From Numida meleagris (taxonomy: Eukaryota; Chordata; Aves; Galliformes; Numididae), in assembly GCF_002078875.1 (NCBI RefSeq), contig NC_034414.1, forward strand, positions 13,327,484 to 13,391,483: a stretch of DNA of 64,000 nucleotides, in the 5' to 3' direction. The notes under the pieces were generated by a model that searched no databases, was not told where the DNA came from, and was given only the letters and a program-made list of their open reading frames with translations. Both the position numbers and the translations under genes were made by a program. This document shows positions 30,001-40,042 of this stretch, in pieces. Position 1 is the stretch's first letter. The number at the start of each line of letters is the position of its first letter.

Positions 30001-33000
30001 CGCAGCTGCAGAACGAGCCGACGGTGACACCTAGCGGGCTCAGCGACCTGCTCGGCGCGGACTGCTTCCGAGGCAAGAGCAATGCCTGGAAACCGGCTTC
30101 CCGCAAATATATACGTACACATATATCTATTTCAAACCCTTCGCTCTGCACTGCAGAACAGCTATAATACTGGCAGAGGTTGAAAAATAAGTGATTTCCA
30201 TGCTAAAATGAGTCTGCGAAAGCAAGCGTCCATAAGAAAAACAAAGTCAAATAAATGCTCAAGAGATTGCAGCCTCTCCGCACCATCCTTACAGAAATAC
30301 AGGGGGACTTTCCCAAGAAGATTACAGCCACATGCGTTTCTCTGCCTGCAGAGTTCCCCGATATACTGCATATTTTACTTACAATGAACAGAGACCAGTA
30401 AATTCAATATAACCAGGAATTTCTTTTCTATTGCAGCACATAGAAGGGGACAGCACACTACAACGTGTGAGGCAGTAGAAAGCATACAGAAAAGCAGCAG
30501 ATGTGCTTCAGCCTCCTCTATCTCTTCCCCTCCACATCCCAGCTTTGCTTTCCCTTTCTCTGACACCTTTCTCCATACTGAGCATCCCTCCAAGCCCATC
30601 AGTCTCTGCAAGAGGTTCACACTGCATCACGTTTCCATTTCACAACATTGTTAGAAGCAGGCTATGCAGCGCGCGCTGCTTTTCAGCACACATAGCTCCA
30701 GAAAGCACGAAGATGGGGGACGGCCTCTGTTTCTCACTTCAACCACTTTCCACTCTCATCTTTGCTACAATTAATACATAAGCAAGCAAAAGATGAGTTT
30801 TTTTTGTTTTGTTTTTTAAACAAGGCCTCTTCAAAAACAAAGCAAGTAGTTCTTTATAGCAGCACGGACAGCAAAATATTGAGCTCTGGTGTGATCCTCT
30901 ACTGCCACCAACATGGCAAGGAGAGGTCTACAGCCGAGTTACCCAATCCAAGTGTTATTCGCAGTGGAACACAGAGATGCCTTTCAGCAGGGGTCAGGTT
31001 TGAAGCATTCTTTGTATAATCGACCCTAAATGTTGCCAAAAAGCTGCTAGTACAAGTTAGAGAAGTCTTCTAGCCACTCTCAATCCTACCAGCTTCCTCC
31101 ATGTAGCAAGCAAGGCCACATCAAACAAGTAGATCACTCACCCGAATTTAGTGGAGAGGATCCCTCCCAGGGTAGAGCCGCTGATAATTCCTATTCCAAA
31201 GCAAAGACCCAGCTTCCCCAAGGCAGCAGCACGTTCAGAAGGAGCCGTCAGGTCTGTAATGACCTTCTGAGCACCTGTAAGGAAACAACCACTTGAAAGA
31301 AGCCTGCTGCAGTGCCCCAGCAGTGGGTGCAAGTTTATGGGCTACTGAATCATGGAATCATTAAGGCTGGAAAAGACCTCTAAGAGGTTGGTCAACCACC
31401 AACCATTCCCACCGTGCCCACTGACCATGCCCCTGAGTGCCACATCTCCACAGTTCTTGAACACCTCCAGGGATGGTGACTCACCAGCTCCCCAGGCATC
31501 CTGTGCCAGTGCCTCATCAGCACCTGCCACAGAACTGGCCTTGAAGCCCTGTGCTCATGCACACCACCTGAAGGAATTTGTTGGAGGAAGCGAAACTTCA
31601 ACCCTTTCCCAAGTTGCCCTAAGAGGCTGACTCCCCTCCAACACAAACCATCTGCATGAGTTGCACAGACTTCCAGTAGCTACAGCTAGTGATATGGCTC
31701 TTACTAGAAACATCTAGGAAAGTCAGACTAAAGCAGAACAGTTTGTTGGGAAAAGTGGGAAATAAAAGCCATTTTTGTAGCCACACATTGCTGTGACTAA
31801 TATGCTCCTTTTAGCAACAGAAATGGAAAAGGTCTCCTATAAAACTTCTGGTTGCAAGAAAGCAGATGAGAAGTTCAGGATAGGGCTTCTGCCAGCTGTT
31901 CACTGTCAACATTCAAATGGCAGTGTCCAAGCAGTATTCTCAAGATCATACACGAGAATAGATCTGGGACTACAGAGAAGCAGCTCTGCTTTCCAGAACC
32001 ACTACACTGGGTTCTACAGCACTGTAACACAATGGAAAGCTCAGCAACGACAGCAGAGCAGCAAGGTTCTAGGCTGCAGCAAGTGAGGATTTGCCCAAAC
32101 ACAATAGCCATAGGCACAGAAACAAAGGGAAGAAGCTACTTACCTTTGGAAGACCTCAAACAGGCAGGGATCTCCAGCAAGATGCCCTTGCCTCCACTGC
32201 CAACCCTCAAATGAGGTCTGGGAAGGGGTGGATCCTGACTCAAACCCCTTCCGGTCACTCAGGAACATTGCTTGCACCTGAGCTCCCCTGGGTTGGTCCT
32301 GCCTTTCTACCAGGTGCTCAATCACTGGATCAGGCTGTGACTTAGCACTTCTGCTACAAGTACCACTACAGGTGCATCATACTTTCATTGTTTCAGTCCC
32401 AGTGCCCAACAGATGTTCTTTCATGGTGCTGGCTTCCAGTAACACAAGCACAAAAAGAGAACTCTGGCAATAAAATCAATTTGGGAAGTCCCTCAGCCCC
32501 AACTGACCTTACCTGGCAGTCCATGCATGAACACTGATGGCAGCCTGGAGAGGAAGAGGATGGGGACGCTGGTGGAGATGGACAGGAGCAGGAAGAATGC
32601 ACTCGCAGATGCACAGGAGAGAGTTAAGGCAGCTCGGCTACCAAACTGATCTGCAAGCCTAGAGCAGAATTGGTGAGAGGCTGTCACAAGTGAGATTGTA
32701 CAGGACCATCCAGAGGGATGAAGCTGTTCAGCAACCTTGGCCACATTCACTGGCCCCCTGCAAGAGCTAATGGGGATTCCAGGAGTGAGTTTACTTTGCA
32801 ACTCAGAATCTGTTCAGACTAAGGAATCAGGCTAACATTTTTAGTTCAGGTTCAGTGGTAACTGAAGCTGCTCCAGTTTATTTCTAGAGGATGTTCAAAG
32901 CGTCAAGGAAAACCAGATAACTTCTTATTTAGGTTCAATAAAGACTTGACGATAGTGGGTCAAATTTGCTTCTGTTTAAGGAAGACAAAACAAATCACAG

Positions 33001-35370
33001 CAGTCCCATCAGGTTTGTGTTCAGATTTTATTCAAGTCCTTAGTTCACAAGATGCTTTGACAAACAAATTTGATGAAGACCAAGAGTGCTATAGCATGGT
33101 TCTTAGCAGCAGGGACTAAGATTACCACAAAGCAGACTTGTATTCATGGGGCTGTTCAGCCTGGAGAAGAGGATACTTGGGATCTGATAGCAGCCTTTCA
33201 GTACCTAAAGGAGGGCTGTAAGAAGGAAGGGGACAGACTCTCTAGCAGGGTTTGTCCTGACAGGACAAGGGGAAATGATGTCAAACTAAAGGAGGAGAGA
33301 TTCTGACTGGAAGAATAAGTTCTTTACAATAAGGGCACTGGCACAAGTTGCCCAGAGAGGTGGTGGGTGCCCCATCCCTGGAGACATTGAAGGTTAGGCA
33401 GGATGGGACTCTGAGCACCTGATCTAGGTGTAGGTGTCCCTGTTCATTGCAGGGGAGTTGGACCAGATGGCCTTTAAAGGTCCCTTCCTACTCAAACGAT
33501 TCCATCGTTCTATGATTCCTCCCTCATTTTATTGAAGCTGCATATTACAGTTAGCAGACCAATGTCACCTTGCAGAACTATTAGTGCACACTAAAATAAA
33601 CAATCAAAAAAGCTAAGAGAGAAAAATAGATTTTGGATATACCGGGTACAGACCAGAATCCCATGAAGGGAAAACGAAGCACACAGCAGCAACTTATCCG
33701 TATATCACTGCTGATCAGCAGCAGGGCTAAGGAGAAAAGCTAGCTTTTCTCAGTCTTATTTGAGTTTCCCATCACTAGACCACACTGCTTGCTTAAGTTT
33801 TTCTGCCTTTTGGGAACAGGCTTCCCAGTCACTCTAGGATTTTTCTTGCCATTTACACTTCATTAGGAACAGGAGCTTATGTCCCACGAGACAGGCAGAA
33901 AACCTGAGTCTTTTCCCACTCTTTTCCTCTTTCCGTAGATGAGCTTGTAGATAGAGCAGTTCTTAAAAATGCACCTGAACTCAAAGGAATTTTAACTTTG
34001 TATTAAGCTCTGACATAAATCCAGGGAGATGTGGCCACAGAAATAACATGACCTGCAGTCTTTTCACTGACAGCTCTACTTAACGTGAATAAATACCCTT
34101 TTCTCCCCTAGGTTCCCCAGTCAGAGGACATTTCTAAGGTTACAAGTGGCTATAAAATGCTAGCAAGATTAAGCCATTAGGACCTAGGCTCTGAGGACTC
34201 CGATGGCTTAAGCCTGTTTCCAGTATATTGTTACACTTAAATGTGTGCCATTAAACCGTAGCTATGTTAACATAAAGGCTGCCTCTATGTTGCAGTATTT
34301 CTAATTAGAGTGTATTTATTTTCCCCTTGGTCCTTTATGAAATCTTCAAACATTTCAGCAGGACCATGAAACAGAACTAAACTTTTTCACTGTTATTATT
34401 AAAATATAAGAGATTGGCCTTTTTCTGCCATGAAAAGGGTCATGGGTATTGTTCTCACCTTCCAAAAATGGGACTTCCCACAAGCTGGAGGACACCGAAG
34501 GTTGTCTGGAGGTACCCAAACCACACCGAGTCCAAACCGAGGCTCTTTGCCAAGTACTACAAAAATAAAAATACAAAAAACAATGGGTCAGGGGAAATGA
34601 AGCATGATACATTTCTGAATAAAGAGCCTCTGCATGTAGAGGATGAGAACTCCAAACTCTGAAGGGAGGTGCTTCCTTCAGCTTCCTCTGCTACAAATGA
34701 AATATTTATCATAGAATCATTAAGGTTGGAAATGATCTCCAAGATCATCAAGTCCAACCATCAACACATTGCACCATGTCCACTGAACTATGCCCTCGGT
34801 GCCATAGCTCCACGTTTCTCAAACACCTCCAGAGACAATGACTCCATCACCTCCCTGGGCAGCCTGTGCCAGGGCCTCACCTTTGTCTCAGAAAGGCTGG
34901 TGAATAAATACAGTGTCTCTAGCCTACACCATATACTAAGGGAAATCAGTAGAATGTGATCAAAACCATCAATTTTGCACCAGGTGACAAATCTGAATCA
35001 CTTCTCACACTCGTGGTCCAACACAGCTGAATTTGAGGCAGGCTCTAAAGTTCAGGTTCTCCCAGCGGGGATGGGGTATTAAACAGCCTTCAAAAAAAGA
35101 ACAAAGTAAACACGGAAGAGCCGCTTGCACCAAAGGCAAGAAGCGCTGAGCCCAGCAACCCATACTCACAGGCACAACTCCAAACTGCATGAACAGCAAG
35201 GTCAGCTCCACGGTTACTATCAGGTATGCAGCAAAGATCACCTGGCCCCTCCTGACCTCTCCCGTGGCATTGCTCTGCCCCTGACTCTCACTCTTCATTC
35301 TCCCAGCTCCTTCTTCACCCTCTGCGTTGTTTTTTCCTCTCATCATGCTCATGGAGCGACTTACGTCAGG
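1..35370 (-). CDS. SLC22A18: SLC22A18 transporter gene, 5' two-thirds, multi-exon, partial
   Basis: This is the gene-level entry for the solute carrier SLC22A18 (ORCTL2/TSSC5), a membrane protein of the major facilitator superfamily implicated in transport of organic cations. Six coding exons were joined by eye at positions 35352-35170, 34556-34459, 32658-32513, 31274-31142, 4420-4305 and 3777-3682. All have AG acceptors and GT donors, and their phases join without a frameshift. The product so far is about 257 residues; as I remember it, the human protein is about 420. It covers the N-terminus, membrane segments 1 to about 6, and the start of the second half. MFS motif A ([13 protein letters not shown]) spans the second and third coding exons. 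The C-terminal exons were not found and should lie left of position 1. The gene is divergent from CDKN1C, as in mammals. No internal stop or frameshift was seen, so it appears functional. Family assignment is from remembered similarity to human SLC22A18. Confidence 0.9.
1061..1161 (+). mobile_element. CR1 LINE 3' end fragment
   Basis: GACTAGATGGCC, GGTCTTTTCCATCC and a GATTCTATGATTCTG tail match the avian CR1 3' end. Confidence 0.85.
2965..3040 (-). mobile_element. CR1 LINE 3' end fragment
   Basis: AGAATCATTAAGGTTGGAAA opens a short antisense CR1 piece. Confidence 0.85.
3420..3516 (-). mobile_element. Possible MIR/CORE-SINE relic
   Basis: Pieces such as TTGAGTGATATGCC, AAAGTCACA and CCAGGTTTTTGACCC resemble the antisense MIR core as remembered. 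Divergence is high. Confidence 0.4.
3682..3777 (-). CDS. SLC22A18: SLC22A18 sixth coding exon (start of C-terminal half)
   Basis: The 96-base exon begins after TTATCTTCTGTAG and ends at GTAAATCTC. It completes a Ser codon and encodes [20 protein letters not shown] followed by [12 protein letters not shown]. This resembles the human SVFDLKAIASLLRLPDVPRI and FLVKVASNCPTG segments, which open the second half of the transporter. It ends one base into the next codon. No continuation was found between here and position 1. Confidence 0.88.
4305..4420 (-). CDS. SLC22A18: SLC22A18 fifth coding exon (TM6 and start of central loop)
   Basis: The 116-base exon begins after CCGTTTGCAG and ends at GTAAGTATT. 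Joined to the split Gly codon it reads [18 protein letters not shown], then [20 protein letters not shown]. The spacing from Gly to the Ile-Pro pair is 24 residues, the same as in the remembered human sequence, although residue identity is low. It supplies membrane segment 6 and a charged loop. The assignment rests on splice sites, phase, hydrophobicity and loop pattern. Confidence 0.8.
6008..6031. repeat. (TA)n-rich microsatellite
   Basis: Alternating TA with one G interruption. Confidence 0.8.
7520..7700 (+). mobile_element. CR1 LINE 3' end fragment
   Basis: GGCTGCCCAGGGAGGTGGTG through GGACTAGATCTTAGTGG and a GATTCTATG tail. Confidence 0.9.
8711..8900 (-). mobile_element. CR1 LINE 3' end fragment
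   Basis: An antisense copy with ATCATTAAGGTTGGAAAAAG, CCCACTAAACCATG and CTCCAGGGATGGTGAC. Confidence 0.9.
9364..9422 (+). mobile_element. CR1 LINE 3' terminal piece
   Basis: GGGTTGGACTTGATGATCTC with a CTATGATTCTATGA end. Confidence 0.8.
10332..10397 (+). mobile_element. CR1 LINE 3' terminal piece
   Basis: CTAGATGATCTTAGTGGTCT followed by CCAACCTTAATGATTCTACG. Confidence 0.85.
12180..12790 (+). mobile_element. Degraded old CR1/L3-like LINE relic
   Basis: A broken reading frame resembles the C-terminal reverse transcriptase region of CR1-type LINEs. The [19 protein letters not shown] and TTQDRDLW stretches are in the order expected for the FADDTKLG, CKVLHLG and EEKDLGV landmarks of such elements. 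A closing [16 protein letters not shown] stretch fits the 3' end of older family members. It is far more diverged than the other CR1 copies here. Similarity was judged by eye. Confidence 0.5.
13538..13580 (+). mobile_element. Possible MIR relic
   Basis: TGTGATCTTGGGCAACTC then TTCATTTCCTGCA resembles the MIR core with a deletion. Confidence 0.4.
16291..16345 (-). mobile_element. Possible MIR relic
   Basis: TTCACAACATCCCTATGGG and GGAAAAATGAGACATGAAG resemble the antisense 3' half of MIR. Confidence 0.4.
18978..18992. repeat. Poly(T) tract
   Basis: A run of about 15 T. Confidence 0.9.
19062..19645 (-). mobile_element. CR1 LINE fragment including reverse transcriptase C-terminus
   Basis: This is the longest CR1 copy here. 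The left part (19062-19275) is the antisense 3' end. From about 19300 the minus strand encodes a decayed reverse-transcriptase tail with [30 protein letters not shown] and [20 protein letters not shown], typical of CR1 ORF2. The two parts are joined by an internal deletion. Confidence 0.9.
20088..20150 (+). mobile_element. CR1 LINE 3' terminal piece
   Basis: AGTTGGACCAGATGGACCCA then GGTCCCTTCCCACCTC matches a CR1 end. Confidence 0.75.
21329..21349. repeat. (CAT)n microsatellite
   Basis: About seven CAT/ATC units. Confidence 0.85.
22953..23130 (-). mobile_element. CR1 LINE 3' end fragment
   Basis: Antisense: CATAGAATCACAGAATCATT, TGCAATGAACAGGGACACCT and CCATCCAGCCTGACCTTGAG. Confidence 0.9.
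24245..24475 (+). mobile_element. CR1 LINE 3' end fragment
   Basis: GAGAGGTTCAGGTTGGATAT through CTGGAGGCATTCAAGAACTG to GGTCTTTTCCAACTTTAACG. Confidence 0.9.
25936..26045 (-). mobile_element. CR1 LINE 3' end fragment
   Basis: Antisense ATCATAGAAGGGCTTCGGTT then CCCCCTGCCACAGGCAGGGC. Confidence 0.75.
29347..29360. repeat. Poly(C) tract
   Basis: An uninterrupted run of about 14 C; on the minus strand it could join a G-quadruplex. Confidence 0.9.
31142..31274 (-). CDS. SLC22A18: SLC22A18 fourth coding exon (TM5)
   Basis: The 133-base exon begins after CCTTACAG and ends at GTGAGTGATC. It reads [20 protein letters not shown], then [19 protein letters not shown] and STKFG. Human SLC22A18 has VITDLSAPEERPAALGRLGL followed by CFGVGVILGSLLGG, making this the most diagnostic exon in the window. 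The next intron is unusually long, at 26.7 kb. Confidence 0.95.
31345..31540 (-). mobile_element. CR1 LINE 3' end fragment
   Basis: Antisense GGAATCATTAAGGCTGGAAA, CCCACTGACCATGCCCCTGA and CCTCCAGGGATGGTGACTC. It sits 70 bases from the fourth coding exon of SLC22A18. Confidence 0.9.
32513..32658 (-). CDS. SLC22A18: SLC22A18 third coding exon (motif A, TM3-TM4)
   Basis: The 146-base exon begins after TTCTGCTCTAG and ends at GTAAGG. Its first base completes the Arg codon of the previous exon, giving [15 protein letters not shown]. This is the conserved cytoplasmic motif A loop of the major facilitator superfamily (G-x-x-x-D-x-x-G-x-R). A hydrophobic TM3 ([11 protein letters not shown]) and the start of TM4 ([17 protein letters not shown]) follow. 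The exon ends one base into a Gly codon. Confidence 0.92.
33147..33518 (+). mobile_element. CR1 LINE fragment with end of ORF2
   Basis: It encodes decayed [35 protein letters not shown] and the untranslated 3' end with TGTTCATTGCAGGGGAGTTG and a terminal TCTATGATTCC. Confidence 0.92.
34459..34556 (-). CDS. SLC22A18: SLC22A18 second coding exon (TM2)
   Basis: The 98-base exon begins after TTTTTGTAG and ends at GTGAGAAC. It encodes [10 protein letters not shown], then [19 protein letters not shown] and IFG, with the last two bases starting an Arg codon. This matches the human [20 protein letters not shown] region closely. It forms membrane segment 2 and the first half of MFS motif A. Confidence 0.92.
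34709..34905 (-). mobile_element. CR1 LINE 3' end fragment
   Basis: Antisense ATAGAATCATTAAGGTTGGA, ACCATGTCCACTGAACTATG and CTCCCTGGGCAGCCTGTGCC. Confidence 0.92.
35170..35352 (-). CDS. SLC22A18: SLC22A18 first coding exon (N-terminus and TM1)
   Basis: It encodes 61 residues. A hydrophilic N-terminal tail is followed by the first membrane segment, read as [20 protein letters not shown], which aligns with the human segment containing ATELTCLFMQF. The exon ends in phase 0 at a strong GTGAGT donor. The acceptor is at 35371, after a CTTTTTTCAG tract, leaving 18 bases before the first ATG. There are in-frame ATG codons at residues 1, 3, 4 and 19; the first is chosen only because it is the most upstream one in the exon. 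The frame stays open back to the acceptor, so an upstream exon could also supply the start. The tail before TM1 does not resemble the human tail. Confidence 0.85.
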
Positions 35371-36258
35371 CTGAAAAAAGGACGTGAAGGTGCGTTCTGA
35401 TGGGGAACACAGAACACACGAAAGGTGCAAAAGCTGTGTTCAAAGTTCAAAGCTTAACAGTGTAAAGAATGCTGAGTCACTGTTCCGGGGATTGTCTTTA
35501 CTTTTTTCTTCTCTCCTCCCCTCTTGTCAGGCAGGATCAGAGGCAACTACTCATTGAGCCCCAGATTTCACTGCTCAGCCTTGTCCTGGTGGGCTCGCTG
35601 CTTGGAGAGCCACAGAGAGACCAGCTTGGGAATGCCAACAGGGCTAAACTGGACATTGCCCCATGTGAGAACACATGGCAAAGTCTTCACCTCCTTAACT
35701 CCTTCCCTTCTTTCACTTTTGTCTTCATTTCAGCTGGGACAGAATTGTTTTCTTCAGAGTGCCTGGTATAATGCTATGTTTTAGTTCAAGGAGAAAAATA
35801 ACGTTGATAACACACCAATGTTTATAGTTGCTGCTAAGCAGTGTTGTATAGAGCCAAGGCCCAAGGAGCTGGGAGAGAATGTTGCTTCTGGTGGCTCAGA
35901 AAATACAACTGTTTTGATTCTTCATTAAAAGAATATTCATTTTAGCTTTGGAGGCTGCAAACAAAGCTTACAGCAGAGCAACTATCTCCATGCCCTCATG
36001 CTTCTTGCAATAAGCTTACATATCCTCTGACCAAACACCAATCCTACATGCAGTTACCATTTCTCTCACCACAATCCCCCCCCTTGAGCCATTCCCCCCT
36101 ACACCAGGTGCTGCAAATTGAGAGTGTGCCTGAGCTACAAAATGCTCACATGTGACTCCACTAAGACTACAAATTAATAGCCAAAGCCAAAACATAAATA
36201 AAAAGAAAAAAGTATCACATCCATACAAATTAGGAGGCTGACTGCAAACTGAGGAGTT

Positions 36259-36342
36259 AAAACAAACAAACAAACAAAATTCCTTTGTCCTATTTGTTTG
36301 GTTTTTGTTTGTTTGCTTGGGATTTTGTTTCCTTGCTTGTCT
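36259..36342. repeat. AAAC/GTTT facing repeats
   Basis: An (AAAC)n run at about 36259-36278 faces a GTTT-rich run at about 36294-36316, with further GTTT words after it. The arms can pair as a hairpin with a short loop. Confidence 0.75.
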
Positions 36343-36774
36343 GCTCTCAGTTTTATTTGTTTGCTCATCTGCTGAAGCCTGGAGGTCTGGTTGAGCATTA
36401 TCTTTATTTTAAAGAGGAACAGAAAACAGAAATTCCTGCACCCTGGCTTTGTAGAGTATGGGGCTCTTGGTGGGAAGAGACTTCAGGAAATCATCTCCTC
36501 CCTCCTGTTTGAACACACCAGCTCAGTTGTGGCTTTCCCTAGGCCAACTTTGAAAACACCCAGGGAAAGAGATTTGCCACTTTTCTAGTACCTAGGGAGA
36601 TGTTTTTCATAATGACCAATCTACATGTCTCAAACTGCAGCCAGTGGCCACTGTCTCTTAGGATATCATCTGCCACCACTGAGATGCATTTGGCTGGATC
36701 ACCTCCAAGCCCTTGTAGCAGCTGCAGGCTGCTGTTGGATCCCCTTGGACCACTCTTTGCCAAAGACGTTGGGG

Positions 36775-36849
36775 GCAGAGGGGTTAGAACTAGATGATCT
36801 TTAAGGTCCCTTCCAATCCAAACCATTTTGTGATCCCATGATTCTATGA
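36775..36849 (+). mobile_element. CR1 LINE 3' terminal piece
   Basis: ACTAGATGATCTTTAAGGTC then CCTTCCAATCC and CCATGATTCTATGA. Confidence 0.85.
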
Positions 36850-38918
36850 AGTCCTGCAGACCCCTGACCTCCCTGGTAGCCCAACCAAACCCAGGGATGG
36901 AGAGCTGTGGGACCTTCTCATGGCATACAGTGAGATGATGAGAAGGTGAGGCACATCTCATGCTGGCGTGCAGTGGGGAGCCCAGTGTTTTGAAGAGGGC
37001 TGTCAGGCTCTGCCTCCTGGCGAATGTGGGGAGGATCAATGGTTTAATGTTTCACCAGGGACTGGTGCTGTGCCACTGGAGGCTGCAAGGAACAGCCTTC
37101 TGCAAACACATTCAAAGCATGAGTCAAAAAGCACTTTTAAAGAGTGACCCTCCTATGCCGATACAGACCCAGCTCAGGACAGCTTAGATGTCACATTTCT
37201 TACTGAAGAAGGAAGGTTACCCAGAGTGCATCCCAATTTAGCAAAGGATTGGTGCTAGGCATTGAATTTGTCTAAGTGCAAAACAATGGGTTTTTTTGCG
37301 CTTTGGGTTTCCTGCACACAGCAGCAACATTGTCAAGTAAAACTTCCTGGTTTGCACTGGGCAGGCACAATGCACAAATTGCCAACATTGAATAGAAGAG
37401 TAAAATTAATGACAGAGCTCTCTTTCCAGAGGTTTTGAGACAATCACAAAAACAACTCACGCAAATACAATGTGAAACACTGCTAACAGGAAACGTTGCT
37501 GACTTGGACGTGAAAAGCTGCAATATTTTGACTGGTAGGTTTATCTCAGCGGCAACTGGAAAAGGATCCCAGCGAGGCAATGACTTGAATACGCACAGCT
37601 CTCTATCAGCCACCCTCTCCCTCCACAGACAGCCTCATCCTGCCCAGGAACCCCATCCAGCCAGGGGGCTTGCCTGCTTCTGCAGTGCTGATGTACCATT
37701 CCTGATGGGTGGTGTACACTGGTGCTGCGTTTTATTCTAGAGGGTCTGTTCTGGGTCATCACATCACTGACGAGTCACATGGAAAGAGAGCGACTGATTT
37801 TTAAAGTGGGGGAGAACACATTATGAACAGAAGATGAATTTTCGTGGGTACGATAAATAAACTTGAAACAGATGCATATCCCAGGGAGACTGTGGCGAAA
37901 GCAAGCAAGGAGATGAGTGTGAATGCCTTGTGATTATACTGCAGATTAGGCCATTAGCTATGCATTAAGCCTTGACACTTATTCTCAACATTTTTAGCGT
38001 ATTTACAGTTGCCCTCCCTGGTATATCTTTCCTGAGGCCTATTTATCTGGTAATCTCTGGAAAAATAGAGGGGGAAACCTGAGAATGGCTTTACAAAAGA
38101 AATTTGCAAAGACTTAGTGTTTATGTTACTTGGGAAGAAATCTTTCTTAAATCACTGGAAATGGGGAGCCTGGCCAGCTGAAAGTACTTGGGGAGGGGAA
38201 ACCCACCCACGGCAACAGCAGCAGTTGGAAATGTTGGTTGAGAAAGGATAAACCATGAGGAAATCCATCCCAGATCCTTCCCTCCACCTGACTTTTTTTT
38301 TGACAGAGGAAGGTTAACGTGACCTGCAGCAACGCCAAGTGCTCTGGGTGGGATCCACCTGTCAGAACAAGATTTACAGCCTCAGAAGGGCCTTTAAGAG
38401 GCACAGGAGCGCTGGCCAGCAAGGAAGGGCAGCTCTCAGGCATCAAATCCTCTGTCAGTGTGAGCTGGTGGTCTCTCCGGCTATGAAAAAAAAAAAGCAG
38501 TGAGATAATTCAGATTCTGCTCCAGAACAACAACAACAAATCTGTTTGGGAGACACAACCCCCAGGGAACCATCCCTCCTGGTGATGCTGCTGAAGCTCC
38601 AAAGCACGGGAGAGGAAAGGGAAGCAAACTCCTAAAGAAATGCCCAAAGACCTTTGGGTCCACAGAAGCAGCCCAGGAAGGAGATGGAGATGCTCCTGGT
38701 AGAGAAACACTCTGCTAAGGGGAACCCAAAACACTGCATGGGCTCATGTTGCTCACACAAAGCATCGTTCCCTGCCCGACCCGAGTGGAACGCTGTGACT
38801 TGTGCGCTGAAAGATTTGTGCTGTTGAGCAAATAAGAGCGCATACGGCCCTGCTATGGCCAGAATTATGTCCCACGGTTGTCGACTGATTTATTCTTTTG
38901 TCTAATTGTGTTCACAAA

Positions 38919-39021
38919 GAAAAAAAAAAAAAACAAAAGCAGCTTGCTAATGAATGGAAAAAGAATCCACACGGCCAGTAAAAAAAAAAAAAAAGAAGAA
39001 GAAGAAAGAAAGAAAAAAAAA
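38919..39021. repeat. A-rich tracts
   Basis: Poly(A) at about 38919-38933 and an A/AAG-rich tract from 38979. Confidence 0.85.
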
Positions 39022-40042
39022 GCCATCTTTAGTTTACAAAACAGCAAAACAGCACAGTCTTTGGGGATTTTCATAAAAACTACAGAGATGGTCCAAATCG
39101 GCAATGAAATCAGATTCCCAGTGTCTGCAGAACTCTTTTGGCTCTTTCTACATGTGTATTAAATTGCAAAAAGCAATTATTTGTAATTTGTTTTTATAAA
39201 AAAATGCGGGTGTGCTTATTCTGCCTGGCAAATTGTTTTGTAAAATGGAAAAAGACCATTGTTCATTATTTTGGTAAAGTCTTTGTTACTTAGCATATTA
39301 AACTGCAAATCACACTTTATCTGAAATAGGGCTGGTTCTTATTGACTTTTGATGGCAAAGCCCCAAAGCTCCATCTAATACTGAGACCCTGTCTGGTGCC
39401 CTGCAAACACAACAAGAGCTCCAGACTCAGATGAGGGAAAAGAAGTGGATCCTCCTCAGCTCACAGCTGGGGATCCGGCAGCCGGCGGGGTGCGACGGCT
39501 CGAAATCACGAAGGAAGTCTGTGGAAGAGACTGGAATCACATTCGGTCATCCTTTGGCTTCCAGTGCTGCTGCTCAACCACAGGGCAGCTTCTCCTCTCT
39601 GGATAAATCAAACCAAAAGAGAACATTTCTGAATGCTGGAGTCTGACATCAACACATATGCACACGGGGTAGAGACTGTGTCAATTGTGAAAGAGTTTTG
39701 GAAAAATGCTGTGGCCTGCCTTCAGGAGTCACACCAAGAATAACATGACCACATAGGCAGAGAACGCGCGGCTCTTCGCACTTATCCCATCCCATCAGCT
39801 CTGGCAGTGCCCTGCTGGGACAGGATGGTGCCTGCTTCAAGTGGCACCTTGCTGAGGTCACTCCTCATCTGGTCTCACCTCCTGGGGCTGTCATGGCCAC
39901 GGCCACCTCTGCCCCAAACCTCTCCAGGGCCTCTGGATGGCTCTGCCCTCCTGGGCAAGGGATGCTTGTCCCCAGACTTGCTTCTGGACAGCATCTGAAG
40001 TCCTGGGTTCCAAGATGGGCACATTGTGTATCTCAAAAGTAT

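Larger units (their letters stand above)
4421..31141 (-). other. Very long SLC22A18 intron (26.7 kb)
   Basis: This intron is defined by the donor after the exon at 31142 and the acceptor before the exon at 4420. It carries CR1 copies near 7.5, 8.7, 9.4, 10.3, 19.1-19.6, 20.1, 23.0, 24.3 and 25.9 kb. It also holds an old LINE relic at 12.2-12.8 kb, weak MIR-like pieces near 13.5 and 16.3 kb, and simple repeats. Stretches such as 4.5-7.5, 13.6-16.2, 16.4-19.0, 20.2-22.9 and 26.1-31.1 kb show no gene or named element that I can support. Confidence 0.7.
31275..35169 (-). other. Three short SLC22A18 introns
   Basis: The introns at 31275-32512, 32659-34458 and 34557-35169 separate the first four coding exons. 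They contain CR1 copies at about 31345-31540, 33147-33518 and 34709-34905. The remaining sequence is unremarkable. Confidence 0.8.

Noticed and set aside
29391..30167. 258-codon open frame on plus with a 208-codon frame on the opposite strand
   Set aside because: No recognisable domain; long frames on both strands of a GC-richer patch are expected by chance, and it lies inside an SLC22A18 intron.
1..31141. PHLDA2 or NAP1L4 left of SLC22A18
   Set aside because: No frame resembles either protein. The SLC22A18 C-terminal exons have not yet been reached, so these genes should lie further left.
33070..33306. 78-codon plus-strand frame
   Set aside because: The AAFQYLK and DRTRGND motifs show it is the end of CR1 ORF2.
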